Shown: in pieces, positions 48,801 to 59,423 of the stretch | How the letters are laid out: each line of letters starts with the position of its first letter | How positions within the stretch are numbered: the first letter of the stretch is position 1 | Assembly: GCA_014898415.1 (NCBI GenBank) | Contig: RCTD01000035.1 | Span: 124,001 to 188,000, forward strand | DNA length: 64,000 nucleotides | Origin: Stromatinia cepivora | Lineage: Eukaryota > Ascomycota > Leotiomycetes > Helotiales > Sclerotiniaceae | Reading direction: 5' to 3' | Notes under the pieces: model-generated | What the model saw: the letters and a program-made list of their open reading frames with translations, nothing else | Databases searched by the model: none | Told to the model about the DNA's origin: nothing | Program-made: the position numbers and the translations under genes

Positions 48801-49516
48801 GGCGCAAAATCGGGCCTAGTCGATGATTGTTCTTCAGCCCAGTGCGAAACAGTCACATGCGGACTGTGGGCACGAAAAGCCATGCTTGTTGGCTCTACCC
48901 CCTCGGCGCTCGTACGACTGCTACCGCTATTGTCTGGCGTCAATTGCAGTGTATTAAGTGTCGATGTCAATTCTGGGAAAGGAAATCCCGACTGATTTGA
49001 TTCGTTTTCAATTTCTATTTCGTGATGTGTAATAATTGAGTGGACTTTATCATTCACTTCGCTTCTGGGAGAGGGCGTGTTTGGAATGCTTGTATCCTTA
49101 GGGCTTAGAGGATAAGTTGAAGCTGTGAGAGCTTCTGATGTTTTTTGACTTTCAATGTTCGTAGATGCCTGATGTACAATGTTTGTATAATCCTCTACCG
49201 GGTATGTTGTGAGGGTTGAGGGAATTGAATCTATTTGCTGTACGCCAGCGTCAAAATCCACCCCAAAGTACTCGTCTTCGATTTCGCTATAGTCGCTCCC
49301 AAAATTGCTGTATTCGGAAAGACTTTCGACTGGTGTACTGCTAATGTTGTATGGACTGGTAGAATTACTGAATGTATGTGATTGATTGTATGGTGACAGG
49401 AGAGTTGGGTCAAATTGTGTGTTGGATATGTGGTGTGTATTCAGGTAGAGAGATTCGGTCTCTTCTTGCGAGTGAGAGTTGACTGAATGTGCTGAGACGG
49501 AAGTGTATGAAGACAT
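45857..49516 (-). CDS. Large C2H2 zinc-finger protein, probable transcription factor
   Basis: Uninterrupted ORF of 1219 residues with ATG at 49516. Four C2H2-type fingers cluster at about residues 795-950: CQLCFKAKKFHKPSDWTKHVH, CTYEKCREPKSFKRKADWVRHENERH, CEIDDCRHICYRKDNFLQHLVREH and CKLCGKSFTTWKKLTVHLAKH. The first three are closely spaced; the fourth follows a basic helical linker (KTKAAIKKAKHPELAWDML). The N-terminal 600 residues are Ser/Thr/Pro/Asn-rich and probably disordered. An acidic run (DDEDDEDDEQGDEGD) lies near 650. The C-terminal 270 residues are Gln/Asn/Met/Pro-rich, like an activation or prion-like region, and end NMQYYGHP. The arrangement matches a widespread but poorly characterised fungal C2H2 family; no gene name is assigned. 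The 5' flank is long and may hold an extended leader. Confidence 0.9.
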   Translation of the reverse strand: MSSYTSVSAHSVNSHSQEETESLYLNTHHISNTQFDPTLLSPYNQSHTFSNSTSPYNISSTPVESLSEYSNFGSDYSEIEDEYFGVDFDAGVQQIDSIPSTLTTYPVEDYTNIVHQASTNIESQKTSEALTASTYPLSPKDTSIPNTPSPRSEVNDKVHSIITHHEIEIENESNQSGFPFPELTSTLNTLQLTPDNSGSSRTSAEGVEPTSMAFRAHSPHVTVSHWAEEQSSTRPDFAPDMSQYGKQMNTGFKNYQYPSQNFNQSSKVTASRNDEGVWRPNDTTGLTGLDPERRKVISDAEIPNLKEQEERRHINDTNIQVQLWRQRGNSTSDPNVPRSRDSTYAVQIEQAGVNLAPVDDAASIRENRFLDGQVYYNIKGESPTDVDLKLMSQIRQFNDAPALPYMTVSDFQAPETANDAIQKWNGDADTFSLLSRAATWGTRRKSESSLMDYNAVADGNFLKKLSIKQEKKGPGRWSNLSSLGQRAVTHVKRARSSSNLQDTSTEMNQKQNNSNNLARPPRTSSFGKSRKPTPSLNTAIAAMTGTVAAVGTSAHHPPHARNGSVSAASPKSPLLNLSFLRKDSGRTRSKSELSMRESASATVSAIGELWKKQGGPPVPTLAPQSSVEPESAISTTRHFPEPIDHDDEDDEDDEQGDEGDMRMEPALLEPIIPTYEGFKEHVRRLNPDMDPKFNWLVSRIAHQQEIRYKNLLDQRVKHMQAIMNHNCPARPHCIALGGSATVFDAKGKVRENDRSAGALQLVTDFSDDSNPGDGALSSETFPKGVPLPPTRNLPAEFECQLCFKAKKFHKPSDWTKHVHEDVQPFTCTYEKCREPKSFKRKADWVRHENERHRHLEWWICEIDDCRHICYRKDNFLQHLVREHKLPEPKQKTKAAIKKAKHPELAWDMLDKCHHETTNKPQDEPCKLCGKSFTTWKKLTVHLAKHMEHISLPVLQLVDQKNVDADTIISPVEQNFSPITPIGGTKLEGSGPYVMENISPNIPMVPQFSAGFHQPAFYSTSGPSSTYGMQNSMTHTPITQEVSNEPFPIFSNSYNVQQMNQPRQFGSMDSANLGNMHHTPSFIDTGFKIDQPPSAFGTIETSFTQNKVDHQPRSAFGSIGSNPFPMQYNQNFNHTPHSAMDFSMNQPFVTTSTPVSAYQAPNMLGMTDQSTFGFDSLTVSPMSNFQQVPMSRAQGSSSSYGQSPQNMQNSPQNMQYYGHP

Positions 49517-52500
49517 AACTTGTGGAGAATGTATGAGGCTATGTATCTTTTGGGGGTACGATTTGGATAAAAAGCTGTGGTCTTTTAATTGTAGGCCTAA
49601 TCAACTACGGTCAACATGTAATGAGCAAGGTATTGGTCATGTTGCAGCCTCGGGAATCGTTGTTGCAGGTCTTATATGCGGGTCACAAACTGCAATTGAG
49701 ATGAACAGGTTCGATGGATGATACAAGTGTCGTTGCGATATGAAAGAGGAAGGGATAAATTCAGATTCTTGAAAGTTTGGGGGTGTAGAAAAGATAAAAA
49801 TATGGGTGATGGTGAGCTGACAGAAAATAGATGCAGGCGCTCCTGTAAGATAGGATGGGGTGGGATGGGGATGGACGATTGAAAAGAGGAGTTGGAAGAG
49901 TGAGGGAAACCCTCCTTCACGAACTGGGGGGTGTGGTACGAAATCGACAAGGACAGGCTTCAGAGCTGGAGGGGGGGCAGCGATTAACGTTTAGGCGCTA
50001 AGGCTAAGATAAGCAGTGCAGAACAAGCAAGTCGTTGAATATTTCAGCAATAAAAAGTCCAATCCGACGAGGAAAGTGGTGGTGATTATAGTGGTGGGAC
50101 AATGGCTTTGTATATAATTGAGTAAAAAAGTAAGAACCAACAGACGATGTTATCAATGGAGGGGAAAGTTCGTAAAGGGCGAAATCAAAAGGGTTGAAGT
50201 TAGTTGTTGTTGGTGCGTTCCAGAGAAATGGAGAATAATAGTAGAAAGCCTTATTTTCTAACTTGATCTGTCTATAAATTTCTTAAACTCTGAGCTTCTT
50301 TGAAAGCCAAGCAAGGTGACAGGGACTTAGCAGACGGGAGAACGAACGGAATCCCAGACCCAGGTACAAGGGCCGGCGATTAATTTGGTGATTAACGACC
50401 AAACAGAGAAATTGACGCTGACGAAATAATAACAAGCAATGCAAAGAACTACTGTATTAGAAGAAAAGGGGATAGTTCAGAAATGACGAGCAGGTGGAGT
50501 AAAGTTGAATGGTAGAGGAGAAAGCAAATCTAGACGAACCTTTTGCCTGCGCGCAATCTTCCTAGCCCAAGTACGTACAAGGACAACTAGGCGATCCGAT
50601 AGAAATTTAGAAATATTTCATATAAAGAGTGGGTGGAAGTGGAAACGCACGGCTGGATAGGCACCTTTGCTTTGGCTGACCAAATACCATCAATTTTGCC
50701 ATAATTTGACTCATTTGCCATTTAAATCTACAAGGGAATGCTCAAGGGAATCTACAATCAGTGACGGTTTACAAGGTATGAAAGGTACATGAAGCTTTAT
50801 CAAGGATCTCAAAAAACAGGTCATTCTTCAAATTTGTTAGTTGGAAGTCATGAATCATCATTCTCCTACCCACCTACCTACATAATACGATACAGCTCCG
50901 GATATACAAACCCATTACTGGGGCAAGGCAGATCAAGCATTCTTTCAACTCAAGCTTCAAATCAGCCCGAGCTTTTTAGGTCTTGGTATTCATGGCATAA
51001 CATGGCAAGTCGGCAGGACAGGTATGACGGGGAGAGTGGCTGTGTATCTTTTTTGATGTTAGAAATACTCATCTAGCTAGTTGTACCTTTTTGTTCTTCA
51101 ACTTAGATCTTTGTGCACATTGCACAGCCAGCAAATGCATCATTCAAAAAATCATATTGAGGGTAGTTCCGTCTCTACCGTATTCTTCCTTCCTTCAAAG
51201 CCCTCTCATCCCTCCGAAGATGAGTTCCCGAGGTCCTGCATCTAAAGTACGATCCGGATTAAGGAAATTAAAAATGTTTAAAGAGCCCCAAATTCCTATT
51301 GGTTTGTCCGTCAAGTAGCTAAGGTGAAATGGCTTGGCTTTGTGTTTCAAGAAGCTTAAGTCTCAAGGGTAATGATCGTAATGATCTTGTTCAAGCGAAA
51401 GGAAGGTCCATTAACATGGGCTTCAAGATGGGGCCATAAGCACCAAGGCGCTTAAAAACGGAGAGAGAAAGTTGTAACCCATTCATTAACGAATATCATC
51501 TAATAAAGCTTAGAAGAGTCAAGAATAAGCAAGACCCAGATTTTCATGGCATGCCCCTTCATCGAAGTCGCTTGTCACAATGTACCGCCGAGTACCAACA
51601 AGGTGAACCAATTCAGATCTACCCAAAAAATTCTCGGGATCTCTCATTAATCTCATCAATCCCATCAGTCTTCTCTTTTTGATGCTTCCTCTCGCATCCA
51701 ATCATCAATCTCCAAACTTCAACAAAAAATTGCATAGCCTCGATCAAATAGAATCTAGCATAATTCTTTTACCAATCATTTTGTCCAACTCATTCACCCG
51801 CAGCCGCTTTTTTTTTTGCTTAGCTCTTTTGCTCTACATCTGACAATCATGTATTAACAGCCTTGTGCAAATGAGCCATATATATGTTCTTCTGGCTTCC
51901 AGCCTGTTTCACAAAATTATATGGCGTCTCTGCTGCGGCAAAAAATACAGAGCTTCGTGTGCTTCGCCCATCGACGCAACGGGCTGAGCATTTCCTTTTC
52001 TTTTCACCGAACAATTTTGAGAAGAATCATGAATTTCCTAAATTGGGAAAAATAAAATGGAGCGGGATTTGGGATTTCCAAAAGGCCTAGAATTTGGGCC
52101 CCAATAATTTAAAGATTCACTTCTTGGATGAAATCACAGTTCTTACATTCCTCAAGAGTACCGTAAGAGGGAAGTTTTGAAGAATGAAGTGACACATCAA
52201 CTCAACCTCGATCAAATCTAACGTCAAATTAGTTTTTGTTATTATAAGAAATATTTGAAATGATCACATCCCATTTTCTATTCATGTCTTCGTATTTTTC
52301 TTTCTGGATTTCATTTATTTATTTTTTCTCGTTTCATCACTCAAGTGATGATGGCAACAAAGATACTTTGCTTCGTATCTGCAGTGCTCTGTGGCTCAGG
52401 AGCATCTCAGTGTGGTGCGGGGTAAGATGATGGGCGGTACTCGGTCAAGAAATGTGTCAATGATGTTTCAACTGCCGACTCCATTACTTCATGCTTCATA

Positions 52501-53497
52501 CTTCATACTTGACAAGTTCATAGATTTCATGATGTCTCCCTCCTTTTCATGCAGAATACCAGGTTTTCGGGAAACATCGGAAAGTACGTGCCGATGATTC
52601 CATGCATTGATTACACAAACTCCTACGGGGCTCCTTACCGGACGGCCGGCCGAGGACATAAAACGTGGTTATGCTTCGACCAGTTGATCGATGACACCGA
52701 TCAATATTCGTGATCGAGTCGAGATCCGGAGCCGAGGAGAGTTTACGCTTTTGGTCAACGTCAACCCTTTCTTGACGAATTCCAGGTCTCCTCCATTGCA
52801 AGTCTCATATTGAAAGTGTAACCTTTCCGGAGACATCTTGTCTTGTTAGACATATGAATCTCTCACTCGCCTTCAGGCTTGTTCCAAGATGGCAAGTGTT
52901 GGACAGAAGGTAAAGTGAAGTGAAGTTCAAATATTGACTTCAAAGTGGAAGGGTTAATCCCACCCACCACTGGTGACTCTTTCTAGTGATCTCAACCAGG
53001 TAAACATTCACATAATTCCCTCCTCTCTAGATATCTGTTAAAAAAGTCGGTTCTAGATTGACTACTAAATGCCATCCGAATATCCTTGACTTTCCGTCCC
53101 CTGCCCAACACTTTTCCAAGCATCTATCGATATGAGTCAAGTATGTTTGTAGCCCAGCCTGAGCTTCGCTAAATATCCTCATTCGCAATATATGTGATTT
53201 TACTATCAAAAGAATGATGGTCTGTTCAATTATCCTTCTCATCCAAATATCCTAGGGTCAATCTATAGCAAAGTTACACACGCATGTATATTCCAAAAAC
53301 AACCATCTCATACATAACAACAACCCACCATCAAACAGACACAATTGCCAAGCCCCGGCCCCCACCCACAGCCCTTTACCATCCATTTCAACGTTCCACA
53401 GTTAATCGTTCATCCCCGCTTTAAATGTATCTTCAACACATACCCACCACACCCCTTTCTTTCCCATTCCTCTTGTCGGAATATGAATCACGTGCAT
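49517..53497. other. Upstream region of C2H2 gene and intergenic, no gene seen
   Basis: Nearly 4 kb of short stop-rich frames. The first about 1 kb probably includes the leader and promoter of the C2H2 gene, with several short upstream ATGs. The remainder shows no supported feature. Confidence 0.5.
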
Positions 53498-53578
53498 GGT
53501 AAGGATGGTAAGGATGGTAAGGATGGTAAGGATGGTAAGGATGGTAAGGATGGTAAGGATGGTAAGGATGGTAAGGAT
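53498..53578. repeat. Perfect 9 x 9 bp minisatellite (GGTAAGGAT)
   Basis: Nine exact copies of GGTAAGGAT in tandem. The unit is a multiple of three, so frames stay open and read (GKD)n or (VRM)n on the plus strand and (LTI)n on the minus. A frame from ATG 53483 would encode NHVHGKDGKD... and stop soon after, but nothing else supports a gene. Perfect identity suggests recent expansion. Confidence 0.97.
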
Positions 53579-55448
53579 CAAGTGCGCACTAGTGCCTCGG
53601 CATACACCATTATATAGTTCTTCACCCTCCATAGTTTCTAGCTCTCTAGGCAAATCAAAACGTATTAATAACCAAAGAGTTCTATACGTTCGTTGATAAG
53701 CTTCACTTCCCCGTATACAGTTATCCCGACACCTCTATTACACACCCGTAGCATCACCATTTACATAAAGTCTTCTCTTTTCCTCCCATCCACTCATATT
53801 ATGTATATCCAGTAGAATCCCAAATCCACTTCATCCTATCTCGAACTTCAAACCTTCAATCACTTCCAGAACCCGTGGCCAGAAAAGTCTAGTTTGATCT
53901 GAGTGCATCTCTATTTCCTGAGATTAGATCGCCACAAGCACAAAGATCTGAAGTTAGTTCAAACATGGAATGGACCAGAGTCAAGAGAGTCTTGGTAACC
54001 ATCGTGATATGTTTAGATTACACTTTCTTTTCCTTCCTCGAGATATATCCAAGGAAATGAGATGTGAATAATGAATATCAGCTGCCTCTCCTCCTTGGGG
54101 TCACGACAATATACTTCCTCTATACTTATCCTCTCCATACCATTCACCCACGACTAATACATCAGTAAATAGTTTGGCCTAGCGATAATGAATACGGAGC
54201 TCAAAGATTACTTCATTTCTCAAATACTGCAACTTTACATTCACTACCACCTCAAATTCACCCCTATCCCGTCGACTCATCTTTCTTGTTGCATATCCGC
54301 AAACCTTGTTCAACGTTCAATGACATTAGACATCTACTTAGCAGGCTATGCACTAGATAACGCATACCTTGCCTGTTGATCATAGTCAACTCTATCCGAA
54401 TCCATCCATAACTACTCCATTTTCCACCTCAATCTAAGGCGAAGAGAATCAAAAAATGAATCTATTATTCATTCATCTCTGACCGTCCAGCTTAGCTTAC
54501 TATTCCTCAGGTCATTCACTTGCCCTCTATCCGCTCTATTCACTCCTTACATTCATACCATCTACCTCCAGACTATACTCATACGAGCATACCCTTCACC
54601 ATATAAATCCACCTCACATCCGCACTCCACACTCCGCACTCCAAGATGCTATTGTGTGGCACAACACAGAAAATATCCCGACTCAATTGCTCAAACCCCA
54701 TTAAACAGTACTCCAACTCGACTATTTGATAGTTGGAGCAAAGAGCTATTTGATAAACAGGCGCATCAAATTCACATCTCGCATCAATCGAGTTAACAGA
54801 AAAGATATGATGAATGAAATGATATCATATGTACAGAATCCTATCCGTTTGTCCAATTCATTATTCTTCAGAGCTTAATTCAATATCTCTTTCTTCTAGA
54901 TCACATTGGCCCACAAAATAAAAACTTCACAGTGATTTGAAGATATATTTCCAGCTTTCCAGCTTCAATCTCACAACTTGTTGAAAAGAAGCTGCTGGAA
55001 CGCTGGAACGACTTTAGACTATTCTTACCAAACTCCTACAAAATACTTCGTTCAAATATCAATACCCTTTCATTACAACTAATAATCTTCTCAAATAAGC
55101 ACCAACGCAGGCAGCTTCCGGACCAAAGAGCACAATGCCATCTCATTTCATAGCCTATAAATCATCTCTGAAGCCCTAGACAAGCAGCTCGATATCCATA
55201 GCATATTCTCCCTTAGCATTCCCATCCTCTACTTTCATACACATAACACCATCATTGATAAACTCATAAATAGTCAACTTTCGGCTACACCGGCCACATC
55301 ACGAAGAAGGTTCTAGCTACCAATTTCCTAGCGGAAAAGGATCTTCCACTAACATTGAAATCCATCTAAACTAAACGATGAAAGAAACCCGCTAATACAA
55401 AAATTCCTTTTCCATCCATCCATCCATCCATCATTCATTCCCCTTTCT
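53579..55448. other. Intergenic, no gene seen
   Basis: Pyrimidine-rich on the plus strand, with a short TCCA microsatellite at about 55411-55432. No coding signal is supported. Confidence 0.5.
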
Positions 55449-56100
55449 TCAACCACTCCCCAAAACCTCATCCACGACCCAAGCCACACCCCCAATAGCT
55501 CGCAACCTCCCACTCAACCCCTTCATATCAGAGCACTTCCCTTCCCCAAACGTCTCTGTCATAAACTGCTTATAAACCTCATGTTCATCAACTCCTAGCC
55601 CTGGTACCTCAACTCAAAGCTTCGATGCATGAGGATAATATGCTGCTGTAGTACAATACAATATATGCATGATACTCCCTGGAGCGAAAATATCAACAGT
55701 AGTTGTAAGTCCCAAGTCATTCTGCTTGAGAATCCTCGGATCATGAAATCTTTTCGGGTAAGGCAAGTATCCGCCGTGCACATTCATATCAGCGCAATCT
55801 GAATCGCTGATATCACATTAATAATGTTATTGATGTTCTAAACCCCCTATCTAGGAGAAAATTTTCGGGCCGGAATTGTAATAAATGACGTTCGTAAAAT
55901 GAATATAGAATGGTCTCACCGGCTTGACGACACCATTTTATACCTACATTGCACTTACTTAATCTCCCGACGAATACACATACACATCCCAGCTCCACCC
56001 ACCACTTCTCCAAGTTCAAGACTGCAGGCCAAAAGGCTCGCGATGCTAAACCTAGGAATACATTACAAATCAACCAATTTATAGTAATAATAAATGTAAA
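55449..56100 (-). pseudogene. Protein-kinase-like relic (catalytic loop to C-lobe)
   Basis: On the minus strand, a frame around 55905-55855 reads ERHLLQFRPENFLLD, matching a kinase catalytic loop of type H-x-D-L-R-P-E-N but missing the catalytic Asp-Leu pair. A second frame from 55787 to the stop at 55449 reads NVHGGYLPYPKRFHDPR, TTTVDIFAPGSIMHILYC and DEHEVYKQFMTETFGEGKCSDMKGL; this matches the D-I-F-x-L-G-S-x-M-Y helix-F region and a downstream conserved segment of a fungal kinase-like family. It contains one internal TGA. The two parts are in different frames, with no clean DFG region between them. Together this indicates an inactivated gene. The family assignment is from motif memory, and the 5' part is not recognisable. 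Confidence 0.55.
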
Positions 56101-56955
56101 GAAATCTCTTACTCCATCCACTCCCCTCGTACATTTTCCTAATAATACTTCTAAAATAGCATTCGGTCTCGAAAGCAGGCGCCTGGATCGATATTCTGTA
56201 GCTACCTATTCATTACTTTGATTTTACAGAGCTTTGGATAATGCGGCTGGATTTGCATGGTAATTAGGTGGGTGATGGTGGAGGGTGGATAGTGGATGGA
56301 GAGCCGAAATCTGTGATGTTTTGTCTGTGCTGATGTGATTTGATATGAGTTAGTATTATTAAACAACATAGAGGAAAACTGGAGATGGGATTGGGGCAGG
56401 GAGAGGTAGGATTGGAGCGGGGTGGGGTGGGATGGGGGGGTAAATATCGCGCTCTCTGGAAAGGAATCTAGCGGGAGGTTGTGTTCATTGCTGTGCTAGG
56501 TTTAAATGGAAATTGGGGCGGGGATTTGGTAGATGGATGGATGAATGAAGTAGAAGGTGAAGGAGAAAGGGTGGAAGAGGAATATTAGGTCTTGGGACTG
56601 CCAATGATTTGTGTTGGTAGCCACCTTGCTTAAATACAGACCGGCCGGCGGAATAACAGCAGAACAAACGCAGTGAGACAATTGTTAGCATATTCGCCTA
56701 GCTGCAACCCACGGGAACCCGCATATTGAGGTTGTTTTCGTGTTTCGGCGAGTGCGCTGGTCGAGCAGAAGTCGAGGTGGATATCAGATATCAGATATCA
56801 GATGTCGGATGTCGGATTTCTAATAAGGACTTTTCACTAACTGGGTCAAGTTCCGGATGATATCTAGAATGAAAACCAAATCATGCATTGCAAACCTGCA
56901 AACTTGTCAAGATGTCTATACTATGGCTTGATTTGATTTAACTATGTATCATATC
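56101..56955. other. Intergenic, 3' flank of rrd2
   Basis: Contains G-rich tracts (56380-56440) and a short imperfect heptamer array of GATATCA/GATGTCG units at about 56780-56818. No gene is seen. Confidence 0.5.
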
Positions 56956-58251
56956 TTAGTCAAAAGGTATCCTCCTCAATCCTTCATTCCCCATTCTTTT
57001 CTTCATTTCCTGGCCCGCCGCGACACTACTCGGCACCTTAATCCCGCAACAATCACCCCAACTATTCATTTGATGAACATGCTTCATTCCATCCTTCATA
57101 ACCACTACTTCTCCCCCCTCGGCATCATCTTCTTCATTGGGAACCCCGAATTCTTCTTCTGTGCTCATACCATCCACGGCAGGTATCAACGATCCAAAGA
57201 GAAAATGTTGCATGACGGGTAATTTTTTGAGAACCTCGGCCACAAACATCCTTCTCATGCCATCTTCAACCTTTGTCCAGTTTTTCGCGGAGGATATATC
57301 GTCTAACATCGGACTGTGCCATCGTAGTCCTTCAACATTCTTCACGCTATTAACAAAGTTAACTTGTCCCAAGTACAGATATTCATTGCCATATTCTTCC
57401 AGTATAAGATTTTGATGAATCGATAAAGGACGGATAAAGGGATGATGTAAAAGTTGAGAAGCGCCAAATAGGAATGGGAGAAATTGATAATCATCGAGTC
57501 CCCATACTCCATGCGAACCTGCTGGTTCTAAGTAATATGTTTTTTGTATAATCCTCATAAGATCCAAATATCGCGTAAAGACTTTCAGGACCAGCGGGCG
57601 GAAATCTTGACGAGTCACTATTCCAAGTTGGTATAAACATAATAACCATATCATAAAGTTCAATTCATGCCCTGAACCATAATCTATTCTTGTGCGGTTT
57701 CCAAAGGATTGTAGAAAGTATGTAGAGACTTCGGTGATAGCTTCTTCGGATGTAATGCCCAATTGTTTGTGCCATCCATTATGCTCCTTCGTAGCTAAAT
57801 CGAGGAAATCGCGGAAACCTTTGTTGCCAAATCTTGAATCGCCTTGTTCTTCCGGTGGACTTCTTTGTACAACATCCTCAACTTTGTCTAATATTTCGAG
57901 GATATTTGTAACAGTGGAGCTAAGGTCGTTGTTGTTGATCGCTGATACGGGTGTATCAATGACTGAATCTGTCAAACCAAAGACAAATGCTAGAAGCAAT
58001 TTGTAAGTAGGAGAGCGAAGAAAAAGTTCATGATCATGAGGTGATAAGATTCGTCTCGTAGGCTTGCAAAACTTTAAGCTTGATTGTTCAGGAGGAGATG
58101 GGAGATCCGGGGTTTCGGGGACAGGAAGAGGATTTGATGGTGGATTTCGCTTTTTTCGAGGTTCTAATTTTGGAAGACGATCGCGGAGGTTAGGTATACC
58201 TGTAGCAGGTTTAGTTTCTGAATGCTGAATGTTTTCTGTGGTTGAAGACAT
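56956..58251 (-). CDS. rrd2: Serine/threonine phosphatase 2A activator 2 (PTPA, Rrd2-type peptidyl-prolyl isomerase)
   Basis: PTPA helps fold and activate the PP2A catalytic subunit and has peptidyl-prolyl isomerase activity. Single-exon ORF of 431 residues from ATG 58251. Signature blocks: RFGNKGFRDFLDL, TRIDYGSGHELNFMIWLLCL, YYLEPAGSHGVWGLDDYQFL, LRWHSPMLDDIS and WGDCCGIKVPS. The protein ends RRIPFD; yeast Rrd2 also ends in IPFD, whereas Rrd1 proteins carry a different, longer tail, so Rrd2 is preferred. The N-terminal about 60 residues are Pro-rich and variable. Cytosolic, housekeeping. It is divergently arranged with rrp46 across 293 bp. Confidence 0.95.
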   Translation of the reverse strand: MSSTTENIQHSETKPATGIPNLRDRLPKLEPRKKRNPPSNPLPVPETPDLPSPPEQSSLKFCKPTRRILSPHDHELFLRSPTYKLLLAFVFGLTDSVIDTPVSAINNNDLSSTVTNILEILDKVEDVVQRSPPEEQGDSRFGNKGFRDFLDLATKEHNGWHKQLGITSEEAITEVSTYFLQSFGNRTRIDYGSGHELNFMIWLLCLYQLGIVTRQDFRPLVLKVFTRYLDLMRIIQKTYYLEPAGSHGVWGLDDYQFLPFLFGASQLLHHPFIRPLSIHQNLILEEYGNEYLYLGQVNFVNSVKNVEGLRWHSPMLDDISSAKNWTKVEDGMRRMFVAEVLKKLPVMQHFLFGSLIPAVDGMSTEEEFGVPNEEDDAEGGEVVVMKDGMKHVHQMNSWGDCCGIKVPSSVAAGQEMKKRMGNEGLRRIPFD

Positions 58252-58544
58252 TTTGTGAATGCTTGATATTGTTGTTGTTGATGATTACAAAAGAAAGGAA
58301 ACCTGGAATGGCATGACATGCTTGACAGGTACCAACCCCACGGTTAGTGCCAGGGACTTGGGCTATTCCTAAGTAGCGTTTAGCGCCCATTTGCGATAAC
58401 GATAAACAAAAAATTACAATCAATCTCTAACATTCCAAGTGATGCATTCATTGTTGAAGTTATGCTCAAGCTTTGAAAGATTTCAATCGCAATCAAAATA
58501 AATTGGACTCAACATCTACACTCTTCTCATACAACCAACGCAAA
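58252..58544. promoter_or_regulatory. Shared divergent promoter, rrd2 / rrp46
   Basis: Only 293 bp separate the two start codons, so the promoters must overlap or be bidirectional. A TTGTTGTTG run lies about 20 bp upstream of the rrd2 ATG. No specific binding site is called. Confidence 0.7.
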
Positions 58545-59423
58545 ATGGTCTGCTCAACCGAACCTACAGCTTTACTATCGCCTCTTCATAGAGCAGATGG
58601 TTCTGCTAGCTTTTCACAGAACGGTTATACTGTTATTGGTGCTGTAAACGGTCCTATTGAAGTTCAGAGACGTGATGAATTACCAGAAGAAGCGGCTATA
58701 GATGTTATTATAAGACCAGCTGCTGGTGTTGGAGGCTAGTATATCCCATAGGAATACTTTTTGATTGACGAATCTGGAACTGATTATGTCTTAGGTACCC
58801 GGGAGAGACATCTTGAAGCAATCCTTCAATCTTCTTTACGCCAAATAATACTCATCCACAACTTTCCACGAACCCTTATTCAAATCACTTTACAGATTAC
58901 AAGTACCCCAGAAAATGATACTACTTGGTCGAAATTGGTACAGGCCAGCTCGGTAAGTGTGCCTTACTCTTGTTCTATAATTAACTTATTAATGAGCACC
59001 CAGAATCTTCCCTTACTCCCAGCCCTCCTTCAAACATCGGTTCTGACATTATTATCCGCTTCTATACCGCTATCTATGACCATGACATCGGCATTACTTG
59101 CCTTGAAGAATACTGAGACAGGCACAACTATCACAGAAAATCCTACCCCTCTCGAATGTCAAGACGCAGCTTCGATTCATGTATTAGCATTCACTTCACA
59201 CGGGGAACTTTTGGTCGCCGAAAGTGAGGGAAGTTTTGATATGGATGAATGGGAGGAAATATACGAGCATGCAAAGGGCCTATGCTGCAAAGGTCACGTA
59301 TCGGCTGAGGATGATATCATGCATGAGGATGAGCTTGAAAATGAGGCAGCTTCAAGTCTCATGATGTTCGTAAAATCAACAGTACAAGAAAAGGTTACTA
59401 CCGACCTCCATTGGAAAGGTTGA
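58545..59423 (+). CDS. rrp46: Exosome complex component Rrp46 (RNase PH-like)
   Basis: Subunit of the nine-member core of the RNA exosome, which degrades and trims RNA 3' ends in nucleus and cytoplasm; eukaryotic Rrp46 is structural, not catalytic. Exons 58545..58734, 58795..58952 and 59004..59423 encode 255 residues. Visible family pattern: LSPLHRADGSASFSQNGYTVIGAVNGPIEV, then IIRPAAGVGGTRERHLEAIL. The first intron appears to begin with GC (GGAG|GCTAGT) and end TTAG; this keeps GVGGTRERHLE. A GT donor seven bases upstream (GTGTTG) would also keep frame but delete four residues of that motif. The second intron is canonical (GTAAGT...CCCAG). The C-terminal part (EEIYEHAKG, then an acidic insert) is fungal-typical. 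Confidence 0.9.

Noticed and set aside
53345..53617. Open frame with (GKD)n peptide
   Set aside because: It is produced by the 9-bp minisatellite, which leaves frames open in several registers; there is no conserved sequence or splice support around it.
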